In this document: positions 26,201 to 37,700 of the stretch, piece by piece
How the letters are laid out: each line of letters begins with the position of its first letter
Position numbering within the stretch: position 1 is the stretch's first letter
Source of the DNA: Cherax quadricarinatus
Lineage: Eukaryota; Arthropoda; Malacostraca; Decapoda; Parastacidae
Assembly: GCF_038502225.1 (NCBI RefSeq)
Contig: NC_091293.1
Location: forward strand, 5,049,139 to 5,113,138
Direction: 5' to 3'
DNA length: 64,000 nt
Program-made: the position numbers and the translations under genes
The notes under the pieces: model-generated
Database searches by the model: none
What the model saw: only the letters and a program-made list of their open reading frames with translations
What the model was told of the DNA's origin: nothing

Positions 26201-27891
26201 CCTTGGGATGTTGCCCGAGTTATGGCCAACACTGGAGAAGCATTAATCATTATAGGTTCAGGACACGAAGTAACAGTAGTAATGTTATTACCCAGTAATA
26301 ACATGGCATTTTTCATGGGAAATCCTTTTGAGATACCTACAGTCAAGTACCCAGTGTAATATTTGCACTGTACATAAATTTTATGCAAAGGAACAGAATA
26401 TATAGTTCCTCCATAGGCTTCCAATAAAACTGATGAATTCAAGGAAGTATTCTCTGAAAGGGGTAATATTCCTTCTCTGACAAGTGAGCAATATGCTCCA
26501 GTATCTCTAAAGGTATTTACTTTAGTTGGTTCTGAGTTTTCCTGAAGGGAAATAAGACTTTCGCAATAATAAGGGGCCATACCTTTTTCTACTTCTCTAG
26601 GGGACATGTTACTAGGGATATTAGAGATTTTCCCGATGGGTTGAGGTTTTTGGGGGCAGTTGGAACTGATATGACCTACTTTATTACACCTGAAGCAGAC
26701 GACAGGCTTGCCCTTTACTCCCTGATGACGTTGCAAGTGGTGTCGTTCTGGCTGGTGCCTCTCTGGATATTGTTGTCGAGATGCTCCATAAGTAGTTTGC
26801 CTCTCCGCAGGGGGACCATATGTTGAGAAGCGTGGCTCACCAGGTGACTTGGTTGGATGTCGTAGACGCTCTCCCTCCGGCTGGCACTTCATTCTCCAAT
26901 GTTGTCGATCTCTGCTCACGCCAGACTGTTGAAAAGAGAGACGGGACCGCTCGGACAAGGAGCGGTTCGTTTCGAAGGTATCAGCCAACCTGGCCGCCTC
27001 CAATGCAGTGGTTAAGTCACGATCCTGCAGAAAGACACGAACCTCTGGTCCCACAGACTCCAGCAGGTTATCAATCAGAATAAGCTGCACCAGCTCCTCA
27101 AAGTTAGAGACACCACTCGCTTTATACCAGCTGGTAAAAGCTTTGGTTTGCTGTCTCACAAAGTCCACCAGGGATTGACCAAGCTGCCGCCTGTTCAATT
27201 TGAAGGTCTTACGATATTTAGCTGGGATACATGTATATGCTCCCAACACTGTGGTCTTCACTACTTGATAATCAGAGAATTCAGCGTCAGTTAATACCGA
27301 CGTAAATTCCTGTGCCTTACCCAATAATGCTGTATGAACCAACGCTGCCCAGTGCTGTTCCGGCCACCTCAAGGCTCGAGCCTGATTTTCGAAGCTTTCG
27401 AAAAATTGCTCTGGTTCGGCCTCATTGAAGCGGGGAACAAGCTGTACTGCTTTTTGTAAACTGAAATCGTTTACAGAATGCGAAAACTGCCTCCTTTCTC
27501 TTTCCCTATCAAATTCTTCCCTTGCGAATGCTCTCTGTTCCCTAGTTTGCTCAAGATTGATTTTTGCCAGCTGAAGTGCCAACGACGCTGATTCACCCTG
27601 AGACAACCCAGCTGCACTATACTGACCATTTTGCTCCGTAGGTGTATCATCTTCCTCCTGCGAGAACATAGTAGTTTTTGCCCTAGCTCCCGTAGAGGGA
27701 GGAGTCTGATGTGCCATCTCTTCTTCAATAAGTATGTCAGCAATAAGTGAACGCAGTTGCGCAGCTGTAAGAGTGCGTTTATAGGGAATGCCAATGGAAC
27801 GAGCAATTTGCCAACAACGCTGTAGGGACAATTTAGGTAGGTTATGCAAAGTATATGCCGACACCAGGCGTCTGACTCGTCTAGGTGGCAT
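23293..27891 (-). CDS. gag-pol: Gag-pol polyprotein, intact, order gag-PR-IN-RT-RH
   Basis: A single 1532-residue frame encodes all enzymes for copying and integrating the element. Gag occupies about residues 1-395. A CX2CX4HX4C zinc knuckle (CFRCNKVGH) lies at about 397-410. The aspartic protease has DTGA at 463-466. Integrase follows: zinc domain with H694, H701, C731 and C734; catalytic triad D765, D824 and E860, with 35 residues between the last two (SDQGTN and GALERF boxes); then a GPY/F-like module (RFTGPMQIV). Reverse transcriptase comes next with MCTDYRKVN and the YLDD box at 1267-1270. RNase H follows with its first Asp near 1416 (VDACESGVGAVL) and ends in GKENVLADSLSRV. The order is the reverse of usual Ty3/gypsy pol. 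No frameshift separates gag and pol, so Gag excess would need another mechanism. The start ATG at 27889-27891 is the first in frame; the leader is 321 bp. Confidence 0.96.
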   Translation of the reverse strand: MPPRRVRRLVSAYTLHNLPKLSLQRCWQIARSIGIPYKRTLTAAQLRSLIADILIEEEMAHQTPPSTGARAKTTMFSQEEDDTPTEQNGQYSAAGLSQGESASLALQLAKINLEQTREQRAFAREEFDRERERRQFSHSVNDFSLQKAVQLVPRFNEAEPEQFFESFENQARALRWPEQHWAALVHTALLGKAQEFTSVLTDAEFSDYQVVKTTVLGAYTCIPAKYRKTFKLNRRQLGQSLVDFVRQQTKAFTSWYKASGVSNFEELVQLILIDNLLESVGPEVRVFLQDRDLTTALEAARLADTFETNRSLSERSRLSFQQSGVSRDRQHWRMKCQPEGERLRHPTKSPGEPRFSTYGPPAERQTTYGASRQQYPERHQPERHHLQRHQGVKGKPVVCFRCNKVGHISSNCPQKPQPIGKISNIPSNMSPREVEKGMAPYYCESLISLQENSEPTKVNTFRDTGAYCSLVREGILPLSENTSLNSSVLLEAYGGTIYSVPLHKIYVQCKYYTGYLTVGISKGFPMKNAMLLLGNNITTVTSCPEPIMINASPVLAITRATSQGLSGENVDLSLDDSDLGIATLFYETHRPESRKSSEQTPIKPSYSQVAGLPDVSVSMPEGLSFREEQRKDPSLKFAFEAAMGKSSLGHPVKYEVKNDYLVCTETGKETEGRQLYDRLVVPTKYRPQILNIAHNTSSGGHLGITKTLYRITKEFYWPTLKKDVKNHIRCCRECQQVGKPGHSIKPAPLQPIPADGEPFADLIIDCVGPLPKSKSGNQYLFTIMDKVTRYPEAIPMRSINTKAILKALTKFISCFGIPKTIQSDQGTNFTAKAFREVLTRLGIIHNLSTAYHPQSQGALERFHQTLKTMMRSFCMHFPTDWDESLPLLLFSVRETVQESTGYSPFELIFGHNVRGPLRVLKEGWMGEDVSSALYNPSSRLQVARELATAKLKTAQSKMKQRYDRSAQFRSFHPGDKVLVQEPIPGHTLKARFTGPMQIVSRLSDLNYVVAPIDKTSKTKTYHINQIKAFHTPDKVPVMTLSSTSEDDSDSLHSISEINTKLSNSVLLKDPSPLMDGLSEIQATNLTELLQSYPNIFSDVPKKCTLGYHDVDVGKSKPIKLSPYRANPEKQRLLQQEVDFLLEHGLVEESSSPWASPCILVKKADGGFRMCTDYRKVNEVTITDAYPLPRLDDVIDFVGKATFVSKLDLLKGYYQVPLTDKAKEISAFVIPGGHYQYTVTPFGMKNSPSSFQKLVHQAIKGLEGTAAYLDDIVVVSDTWDQHLLRLKALFETFKNSQLTVNLSKSSFGQATVTFLGHEVGSGKVAPKLAKVLSIKEYPVPHDRKSLQRFLGMIGFYRRFCKNFSDIVAPLTSLTSHKVPFNWTSDCNTAFNKAKRLLCSAPILLSPDFSKPFSLQVDACESGVGAVLLQIGNKELQPIAYFSAKFQPHQRAYSTIEKEALALVMALEHFDVYVGQTSQVVTVYSDHNPLVYLQAMKNHNTRLMRWTLRLQPYNIFIKYIAGKENVLADSLSRV

Positions 27892-28194
27892 AAGTTATTC
27901 GCTATGCACAGTACGAATACCCCAACGTAACACGTTAATTTGCAGAACACGCTTAGCTATGCACAGTACGATTGCAGAATACGCATACAAGCAAAGCCGA
28001 CTGCACACAAGACTGACCGTAGCGAAGCGAGCACACTGAACAAGCTAGTAGCGAGCTGCTGAACGATCACACAATAGCAAGGCTGATAATAAGCAAATGA
28101 CACGCAAAATTTGTAAAGCGAAGCGAAACAGCAAGCTACACAATGTTCCTGCTACAAGCTTCACCCTAAGCTCAACCGTTTCTCTAAGTCCAGC

Positions 28195-28212
28195 TCCCGG
28201 ACAGGCTACCCA
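28195..28212 (-). promoter_or_regulatory. Primer-binding-site position
   Basis: Directly downstream of the 5' LTR the minus strand reads TGGGTAGCCTGTCCGGGA. The initial TGG pairs with a tRNA CCA end, as expected at this position. I cannot match the next bases to a specific tRNA from memory. Confidence 0.55.
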
Positions 28213-28638
28213 TATTACAACCTAGGCTTTCAAATGGCCTGTTAACCCAGGTGTAATGGGAGCAAATAAACACAGTAGAAAAAGTTTAGACTTATATTAT
28301 CCTTCACCAAATTTAGAACAGCAATATGTACACTATGTACAGTAATAAATATAGTGCACGTCACGGTAAGCAAGGCAGAAATAGAAGCCACAAGAAAGCA
28401 GACCGTGCTTCAACCAGCTCTAGAATGGGAATGACAAGGGCAGACAGGAGAGCGGTATCCACATAACCTCTGCGATTGTCAATCCCACCTTCTTATTGGC
28501 TAGAACCTGGTCACTAGTTGAACGATGGGGCCCCATCATCAACTCTTAGCAACCTGGTTCGCTGGTTGGGGGAGATAGCCTGTAAATGAGGGTGTGTCCA
28601 TGCGCCGAATAAAGGTTACGTACTCTTTGCATGCCACA
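28213..28638 (-). repeat. 5' LTR of the young retrotransposon
   Basis: A 426-bp direct repeat identical by eye to 22552-22977. It is followed on the plus strand by ATGCC, the right copy of the target duplication, and then by the minisatellite in register. Confidence 0.93.
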
Positions 28639-31600
28639 ATGCCCATGGTGTATATGTACGGTGAGGTGTGTGTGCTCATGGTGTATCTGTACGGTGAGGT
28701 GTGTGTGCTCATGGTGTATATGTACGGTGAGGTAGGTGTGCTCATGGTGTATATGTACAGTGAGGTGTGTGTACTCATGGTGTATATGTACGGTTAGGTG
28801 TGTGTGTGTGTGTGTGTGCCCATGGCGTATATGTACGGTGAGGTGTGTGTGCTCATGGTGTATATGTACGGTGAGGTGTGTGTGCTCATGGTGTATATGT
28901 ACGGTGAGGTGTGTGTACTCATGGTGTATATGTACGGTGAGGTGTGTGTGCTCATGGTGTATATGTACGGTGAGGTGTGTGTGCTCATGGTGTATATGTA
29001 CGGTGAGGTGTGTGTGCTCATGGTGTATATGTACGGTGAGGTGTGTGTACTCATGGTGTATATGTACGGTTAGGTGTGTGTGTGTGTGTGCCCATGGCGT
29101 ATATGTACGGTGAGGAGTGTGTACTCATGGTGTATATGTACGGTGAGGTGTGTGTGCTCATTGTGTATATGTACGGTGAGGTGTGTGTGCTCATGGTGTA
29201 TATGTACGGTGAGGTGTGAGTGCTCATGGTGTATATGTACGGTTAGGTGTGTGTGTGTGTGTGTGCCCATGGTGTATATGTACGGTGAGGTGTGTGTGCT
29301 CATGGTGTATATGTACGGTGAGGTGTGTGTGCTCATGGTGTATATGTACGGTGAGGTGTGTGTGCTCATGGTGTATATGTATGGTGAGGTGTGTGTGCTC
29401 ATGGTGTATATGTACGGTGAGGTGTGTGTGCTCATGGTGTAAATGTACGGTGAGGTGTGTGTGTGCCCATGGTGTATATGTACGGGGAAGTGTGTGTGTG
29501 TGTCAATGGTGTATATGTACGGTGAGGTGTGTGTGTGCCTATGGTGTATATGTACGGTGAAGTGTGTGTGTGTGCCCATGGTGTATACGTACGGTGAAGT
29601 GTATATGTTATATGTACCGTGAGGTGTGTGTGTGCCGATGGTGTATACGTACGGTGAGATGTATATGTGTGCCCATGGTGTATATGTACGGTGAGGTGTG
29701 TGTGTGCCCATGGTGTATATGTACTGTGAGGTGTGCGTGTGCCCATGGTGTATATGTACGGTGAGGTGTGTATGTGTGCCCATGTTGTATATGTACGGTG
29801 AAGTGTGTGTGCGTGCCCATGTTGTATATGTACGGTGAGGTGTGTGTGTGTGCCCATGGTGTATATGTACGGTGAGTTGTGTGTGTACCCATGGTGTATA
29901 TAAACGGTGAAGTGTGTGTGCCCATGGTGTATATGTACGGTGAGGTGTGTGTGTGCCCATGGTGTATATGTACGGTGAAGTGTGTGTGTGTGCCCATGGT
30001 GTATATGTACTGCGAGGTGTGTGTGTGCCCATTGTGTATATGTACGGTGAAGTGTGTGTTTGTGCCCTTTGTGTATATGTACGGTGAGGTGAGTGTGTGC
30101 CCATGGTGTATATATACGGTGAGGTGTGTATGTGTGCCCATGGTGTATATGTACGGTGATGTGTGTATGTGTGCCCATTGTGTATATGCACGGTGAAGTG
30201 TGTGTGCGTGCCCATGGTGTATATGTACGGTGAGGTGTGTGTGTGTGCCCATGGTGTATATGTACGGTAAAGTGTGTGTGTGCCCATGGTGTATATGTAT
30301 TGTGAGGTGTGTGTGTGCCCATGGTGTATATGTACGATGAGGTGTGTGTGTGTGCCCATAGTGTATATGTACGGTGACGTGTGTGTGTGCCCATGGAGTA
30401 TATGTACGATGAGGTGTGTATATGCCCATGGTGTATATGTACGGTGAGGTGTGTATGTGCCCATAGTGTATATGTACGGTGAGGTGTGTGTGTATGTGCC
30501 CATGGTGTATATGTACGTTGAGGTGTGTGTGTGTGTGCCCATGGTGTATATGTACAGTGAGGTCTGTATGTGCCCATGGTGTATATGTACGGTGAGGTGT
30601 GTGTGTGCCCATTGTGTATATGTTCGGTGAGGTGTGTGTGTGTGTGCCCCATGGTGTATATGTACGGTGAGGCGTGTGTGTGTGCCCATGGTGTATATGT
30701 ACGGTGAGGTGAGTATTATGTTCCCATGGTGTATATGTACGGTGAGGTGTGTACGTGCCCATGGTGTATATGTAAGGTGAGGTGTGTATGTGCCCATGGT
30801 GTATATGTACGGTGAGGTGCGTGTGTGCTCATGGTGTATATGTACGGTGAGGTGTCTGTGCTCATGGTGTATATGTACGGTGAGGTGTGTGCTCATGGTG
30901 TATATGTACGGTGAAGTGTGTGTGTGTGCCCATGGTGTATATCTACGATGAGGTATGTGTGTGAGCTCATAATGTATATGTACGGTGAGGCGTGTGTGTT
31001 CATGGTGTATATGTACGGTTAGGTGTGTGTGCCATGGTGTATATGTACGGTGAGGTGTGTGTGTGCCCATCTGTATTCGGGTGAGGTGTGTGTGTTCCCA
31101 TATGTACGGTGAGGTGTGTGTGCTCCCATGGTGTATATGTACGGTGAGGTGTGTGCTCATGGTGTGTATGTACGGTGAGGTGTGCCAATGGTGTATATGT
31201 ACAGTGAGGTATGCGTGTATGGTGTATACTACATGGTGTATATGTTCGATGTTACGTAAGGTGAGGTGTGTGTGTGTGGTGTATACGTACCCCATGGTGT
31301 ATATGTACGGTGATGTGTGTGTGCTACATATGTGTATATGTACGGTGAGGTGTGTGTATGCCCATGGTGTATACGAACTGTGAAGTGTGTGTGTGCCCAT
31401 GGTGTATAGGTACGGTGAGGTGTGTGTGATGCCCATGGTGTATATGTACGGCGAGATGTGTGTGTGCCCATGGTGTATACGTATGATGAGGTGTGTGTGT
31501 GTGCCCATGGTGTATACGTACGGTGAGGTGTGTGTGTGACAATGGTGCATACGTACGGTGAGGTGTGTGTGTGTGTGTGCCCATGGTGTATACGTACGGT

Positions 31601-32290
31601 GAGGTGTGTGTGTGCCCATGGTGTATAAGTATGGTGAGGTGTGTGTGTGCCCATGGTGTATACGGACGGTTAGGTGTGTGCCCATGGTGTATATGTACGG
31701 TGAGGTGTGTATGTGCCCATGGTGTATATATACGGTGAGGTGCGTGTGTGCCCATGTTGTACACGTAAGGTGAGGTGTGTGTGTGCCCATGGTGTATACG
31801 TACGGTGAGGTGTGTGTGTGCCCATGTTGTATATATACGGTGAGGTGTGCGTGTGCCCATGGTGTATACGTACGGTGAGGTGTGTGCCCATGGTGTATAT
31901 GTACGGTGAGGTGTGTGTGTGCCCATGGTGAATACGTACGGTGGAGTATGTGTGCCCATTGTGTATACGTACGGTGAGATGTGTGTGTGCCCATGGTGTA
32001 TAGGTACGGTGAGGTGTGTGTGTGCCCATGGTGTATAGGTACGGTGAGGTGTGTGTGTGCCCATGGTGTATATGTACGGTGAGGTGTGTGTGTGCCCATG
32101 GTGTATACGTATGGTGAGGTGTGTGTGTGTGCCCATGGTGTATACGTACGGTGAGGTGTGTGTGTGTGTGTGCCCATGGTGTATATGTACGGTGAGGAGT
32201 GTTTGTGTGCCCATGGTGTATGTGTACGGTGAGGTGTGTTTGTGCCCATTGTGTATATGTACGGTGAAGTGTGTGTTTGTGCCCCTGGTG

Positions 32291-34750
32291 TATATGTACG
32301 GTGAGGTGTGTGTGCTCATGGTGTATATGTACGGTGAGGTGTGTGTGCTCATGGTGTATATGTACGGTGAGGTGTGTGTGTGCTCATGGTGTATATGTAC
32401 GGTGAGGTGTGTGTGCTCATGGTGTATATGTACGGTGAGGTGTGTGTGTGCTCATGGTGTATATGTACGGTGAGGTGTGTGTGCTCATGGTGTATATGTA
32501 CGGTGAGGTGTGTGTGCTAATGGTGTATATGTACGGTGAGGCGTGTGTGTGCTCATGGTGTATATGTACGGTGAGGTGTGTGTGCTCATGGTGTATATGT
32601 ACGGTGAGGTGCGTGTGCTCATGGTGTATATGTACGGTGAGGTGTGTGTGCTCATGGTGTATATGTACGGTGAGGTGTGTGTGCTCATGGTGTATATGTA
32701 CGGTGAGGTGTGTGTGCTCATGGTGTATATGTACGGTGAGGTGTGTGTGCTCATGGTGTATATGTACGGTGAGGTGTGTGTGCCCATGGTGTATATGTAC
32801 GGTGAGGTGTGTGTGCCCATGGTGTATATGTACGGTGAGGTGTGTGTGCTCATGGTGTATATGTACGGTGAGGTGTGTGTGCTCATGGTGTATATGTACG
32901 GTGAGGTGTGTGTGCTCATGGTGTATATGTACGGTGAGGTGTGTGTGCTCATGGTGTATATGTACGGTGAGGTGTGTGTGCCCATGGTGTATATGTACGG
33001 TGAGGTGTGTGTGCCCATGGTGTATATGTACGGTGAGGTGTGTGTGCTCATGGTGTATATGTACGGTGAGGCGTGTGTGCCCATGGCGTATATGTACGGT
33101 GAGGCGTGTGTGCCCATGGCGTATATGTACGGTGAGGTGTGTGTGCCCATGGCGTATATGTACGGTGAGGTGTGTGTGCTCATGGTGTATATGTACGGTG
33201 AGGTGTGTGTGCTCATGGTGTATATGTACGGTGAGGCGTGTGTGTGCTCATGGTGTATATGTACGGTGAGGTGTGTGTGCCCATGGTGTATATGTACGGT
33301 GAGGTGTGTGTGCTCATGGTGTATATGTACGGTGAGGTGTGTGTGCTCATGGTGTATATGTACGGTGAGGTGTGTGTGCCCATGGTGTATATGTACGGTG
33401 AGGTGTGTGTGCCCATGGTGTATATGTACGGTGAGGTGTGTGTGCTCATGGTGTATATGTACGGTGAGGTGTGTGTGCCCATGGTGTATATGTACGGTGA
33501 GGCGTGTGTGTGCCATGGTGTATATGTACGGTGAGGTGTGTGTGCCCATGGTGTATATGTACGGTGAGGTGTGTGTGCTCATGGTGTATATGTACGGTGA
33601 GGTGTGTGTGCCCATGGCGTATATGTACGGTGAGGTGTGTGTGCTCATGGTGTATATGTACGGTGAGGTGTGTGTGCCCATGGCGTATATGTACGGTGAG
33701 GTGTGTGTGCTCATGGTGTATATGTACGGTGAGGTGTGTGTGCTCATGGTGTATATGTACGGTGAGGTGTGTGTGCTCATGGTGTATATGTACGGTGAGG
33801 TGTGTGTGCTCATGGTGTATATGTACGGTGAGGTGTGTGTGTGTCATGGTGTATATGTACGGTGAGGTGTGTGTGTGTGTGTGTGTGCCCATGGCGTATA
33901 TGTACGGTGAGGTGTGTGTGCTCATGGTGTATATGTACGGTGAGGTGTGTGTGCTCATGGTGTATATGTACGGTGAGGTGTGTGTGCTCATGGTGTATAT
34001 GTACGGTGAGGTGTGTGTGCTCATGGTGTATATGTACGGTGAGGTGTGTGTGCTCATGGTGTATATGTACGGTGAGGTGCGTGTGCTCATGGTGTATATG
34101 TACGGTGAGGTGTGTGTGCTCATGGTGTATATGTACGGTGAGGTGTGTGTACTCATGGTGTATATGTTCGGTTAGGTGTGTGTGTGTGTGTGCCCATGGT
34201 GTATATGTACGGTGATGTGTGTGTGCTCATAGTGTATATGTACGGTGAGGTGTGTGTGCTCATAGTGTATATGTACGGTGAGGTGTGTGTGCTCATGGTG
34301 TATATGTACGGTGAGGTGTGTGTGCTCATGTTGTATATGTACGGTGAGGTGTGTGTGCTCATGGTGTATATGTACGGTGAGGTGTGTGTGCTCATGGTGT
34401 ATATGTACGGTGAGGTGTGTGTGCTCATGGTGTATATGTACGGTGAGGTGTGTGTACTCATGGTGTATATGTACGGTTAGGTGTGTGTGTGTGTGTGTGT
34501 GCCCATGGCGTATATGTACGGTGAGGTGTGTGTGCTCATGGTGTATATGTACGGTGAGGTGTGTGTGCTCATGGTGTATATGTACGGTGAGGTGTGTGTG
34601 CTCATGGTGTATATGTACGGTGAGGTGTGTGTGTGTGCCCATGGTGTATATGTACGGTGAGGTGTGTGTGCTCATGGTGTATATGTACGGTGAGGTGTGT
34701 GTGCTCATGGTGTATATGTACGGTGAGGTGTGTGTGCTCATGGTGTATAT
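32291..34750. repeat. Homogeneous 33-bp sub-block
   Basis: Units have a constant 33-bp length and low divergence; the main variation is GCTC versus GCCC and GTGTAT versus GCGTAT. Occasional TG-expanded units and TACGGTTAGG variants recur together near 34.17, 34.48 and 34.76 kb, as they do near 28.80, 29.07 and 29.24 kb. Confidence 0.85.
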
Positions 34751-37700
34751 GTACGGTTAGGTGTGTGTGTGTGTGGTGTATATGTACCCATGGTGTATAT
34801 GTACGTATATGTACGGTGAGGTGTGTGTGTGTGCCCATGTGTACGTGAGGTGTGTGTGCTCATGGTGTATATGTACGGTGAGGTGTGTGTTCATTGTGTA
34901 TATGTACGGTGATGTGTGTGTGCTCATAGTGTATATGTACGGTGAGGTGTGTGTGCTCATAGTGTATATGTACGGTGAGGTGTGTGTGTGTGTGTGTGTG
35001 TGTGCCCATGGTGTATATGTACGGTGATGTGTGTGTGCTCATGGTGTATATGTACGGTGAGGTGCGTGTGCTCATGGTGTATATGTACGGTGAGGTGCGT
35101 GTGCTCATGGTGTATATGTACGGTGAGGTGTGTGTGCTCATGGTGTATATGTACGGTAAGGTGTGTTTGCCAATTGTGTATATGTACGGTGAGGTGTGTG
35201 TGCGCGCATTGTGTATATGTACGGTGAAGTGTGTGTGTGTGTCTATGGTGTATATGTACGGTGAGGTGTGTGTGTGCCCATGGTGTATATGTACGGTGAA
35301 GTGTGTGTGTGTGCCCATGGTGTATATGTACGGTGAAGTGTGTATGTTATATGTACCGTGAGGTGTGTGTGTGCCGATGGTGTATGCGTACGGTGAGATG
35401 TGTATGTGTGCCCATGGTGTATATGTACGGTGAGGTGTGTGTATGCCCATGGTGTATATGTACTGTGAGGTATGCGTGTGCACATGGTGTATATGTACGG
35501 TGAGGTGTGTATGTGTGCCCATGTTGTATATGTACGGTGAAGTGTGTGTGCGTGCCCATGTTGTATATGTACGGTGAGGTGTGTGTGTGTGTGATCATGG
35601 TGTATATGTACGGTGAGGTGTGTGTGTGTGCCCATGGTGTATATGTACGGTGAGTTGTGTGTGTACCCATGGTGTATATGTACGGTGAGGTGTGTGTGTG
35701 TGCCCATGGTGTATATGTCCTCCGAGGTTTGTGTGTGCCCATTGTGTATATGTACGGTGAAGTGTGTGTTTGTGCCCATGGTGTATATGTACGGTGAGGT
35801 GTGTGTGTGCCCATGGTGTATATATACGGTGAGGTGTGTATGTGTGCCCATGGTGTATATGTACGTTCAGGTGTGTATGTGTGCCCATGGTGTATATGCA
35901 CGGTGAAGTGTGTGTGCGTGCCCATGGTGTATATGTACGGTGAGGTGTGTGTGTGTGCCCATGGTGTATATGTACGGTAAAGTGTGTGTGTGCCCATGGT
36001 GTATTTGTACAGTGAGGTGTGTGTGTGCCCATGGTGTATATGTACGATGAGGTGTGTGTGTGTGCCCATAGTGTATATGTACGGTGAGGTGTGTGTGTGC
36101 CCATGGGGTATATGTACGATGAGGTGTGTATATGCCCATGGTGTATATGTACGGTGAGGTGTGTATGTGCCCATAGTGTATATGTACGGTGAGGTGTGTG
36201 TGTATGTGCCCATGGTGTATATGTACGGTGAGGTGTGTGTGTGTGTGCCCATGGTGTATATGTACAGTGAGGTCTGTATGTGCCCATGGTGTATATGTAA
36301 GGTGAGGTGTGTGTGTGCCCATATTGCATATGTTCGGTGAGGTGTGTGTGTGAGCCCCATGGTGTATATGTACGGTGAGGCGTGTGTGTGTGCCCATGGT
36401 GTATATGTACTGTGAGGTGAGTATTATGTTCCCATGGTGTATATGTACGGTGAGGTGTGTACGTGCCCATGGTGTATATGTACGGTGAGGTGTGTATGTG
36501 CCCATGGTGTATATGTACGGTGAGGTGCGTGTGTGCTCATGGTGTATATGTACGACGAGGTGTGTATGTGCCCATGGTGTATATGTACGGTGAGGTGAGT
36601 ATTATGTTCCCATGGTGTATATGTACGGTGAGCTGTGTATGTGCCCATGGTGTATATGTCCGGTGAGGTGTGTGTGTGCCCTTCGTGAATATATACGGTG
36701 AGGTGCGTGTGTTTGCCCATGGTGTATATGTACGGTGAGGTGTGTATGTGCCCATGGTGTATATGTACGGTGAGGTGTGTATGTGCCCATTGTGTATATG
36801 TACGGTGAGATGTGTATGAGCCCATTGTGTATATGTACGGTGAAGTGTGTGTGTGCCCATGGTGTATATGTACGGTGAGGTGTGTGTGTGCCCATGCTGT
36901 ATTCGCACGGTGAGGTGTGTGTGTTCCCATGGTGTATACGTACGGTGAGGTGTGTGTGTTCCCATGGTGTATACGTACGGTGAGGTGTGTGTTTGCCCAT
37001 GGTGTATAAGTACGTTGAGGTGTGTGTGTGCCCATGGTGTATACGTACGGTGAGGTGTGTGCCAATGGTGTATATGTACAGTGAGGTGTGCGTGTGCCCA
37101 TGGTGTATACGTACGGTGAGGTGTGTATGTGCCCATGGTGTATATGTACGGTGAGGTGTGTGTGTCCCCTTGATGTATACGTTAGGTGAGGTGTGTGTGT
37201 GCCCATGGTGTATACGTACGGTGAGGTGTGTGTGTGCCCATGGTGTATACGTACGGTGAGGAGTGTGCCCATTGTGTATATGTACGGTGAGGTGTGTGTA
37301 TGCCCATGGTGTATACGTACGGTGAGGTGTGTGTGTGCCCATGGTGTATACGTACGGTGAGGTGTGTGTGTGCCCATGGTGTATAGGTACGGTGAGGTGA
37401 GTGTGTGCCCATGGTGTATAGGTACGGTGAGGTGTGTGTGCCCATGGTGTATACGTATGATGAGGTGTGTGTGTGTGCCCATGGTGTATACGTACGGTGA
37501 GGTGTGTGTGTGACAATGGTGCATACGTACGGTGAGGTGTGTGTGTGTGTGTGCCCATGGTGTATACGTACGGTGAGGTGTGTGTGTGCCCATGGTGTGT
37601 ACGTACGGTGAGGTGTGTGTGTGCCCATGGTGTATACGTACGGTGAGGTGTGTGCCCATGGTGTATATGTACGGTGAGGTGTGTGTGTGCCCATGGTGTA

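Larger units (their letters stand above)
22552..28638 (-). mobile_element. Full-length Ty3/gypsy-type LTR retrotransposon with Gmr1-like domain order
   Basis: A 6087-bp element on the minus strand inserted in the 33/35-bp minisatellite. It has two 426-bp LTRs that look identical base for base, a perfect 5-bp target duplication ATGCC (22547-22551 and 28639-28643), an 11-nt G-rich tract beside the 3' LTR, and a single uninterrupted gag-pol frame. Integrase precedes reverse transcriptase and RNase H, the order described for the Gmr1 group rather than for typical Ty3/gypsy elements. Identical LTRs, an intact frame and a clean duplication indicate a very recent insertion that may still be competent. 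Confidence 0.95.

Noticed and set aside
29070..32249. 1059-codon minus-strand frame of HTSPYIYTMG-like repeats
   Set aside because: It follows from a stop-free minisatellite unit and is interrupted and restarted by 2-bp length changes.
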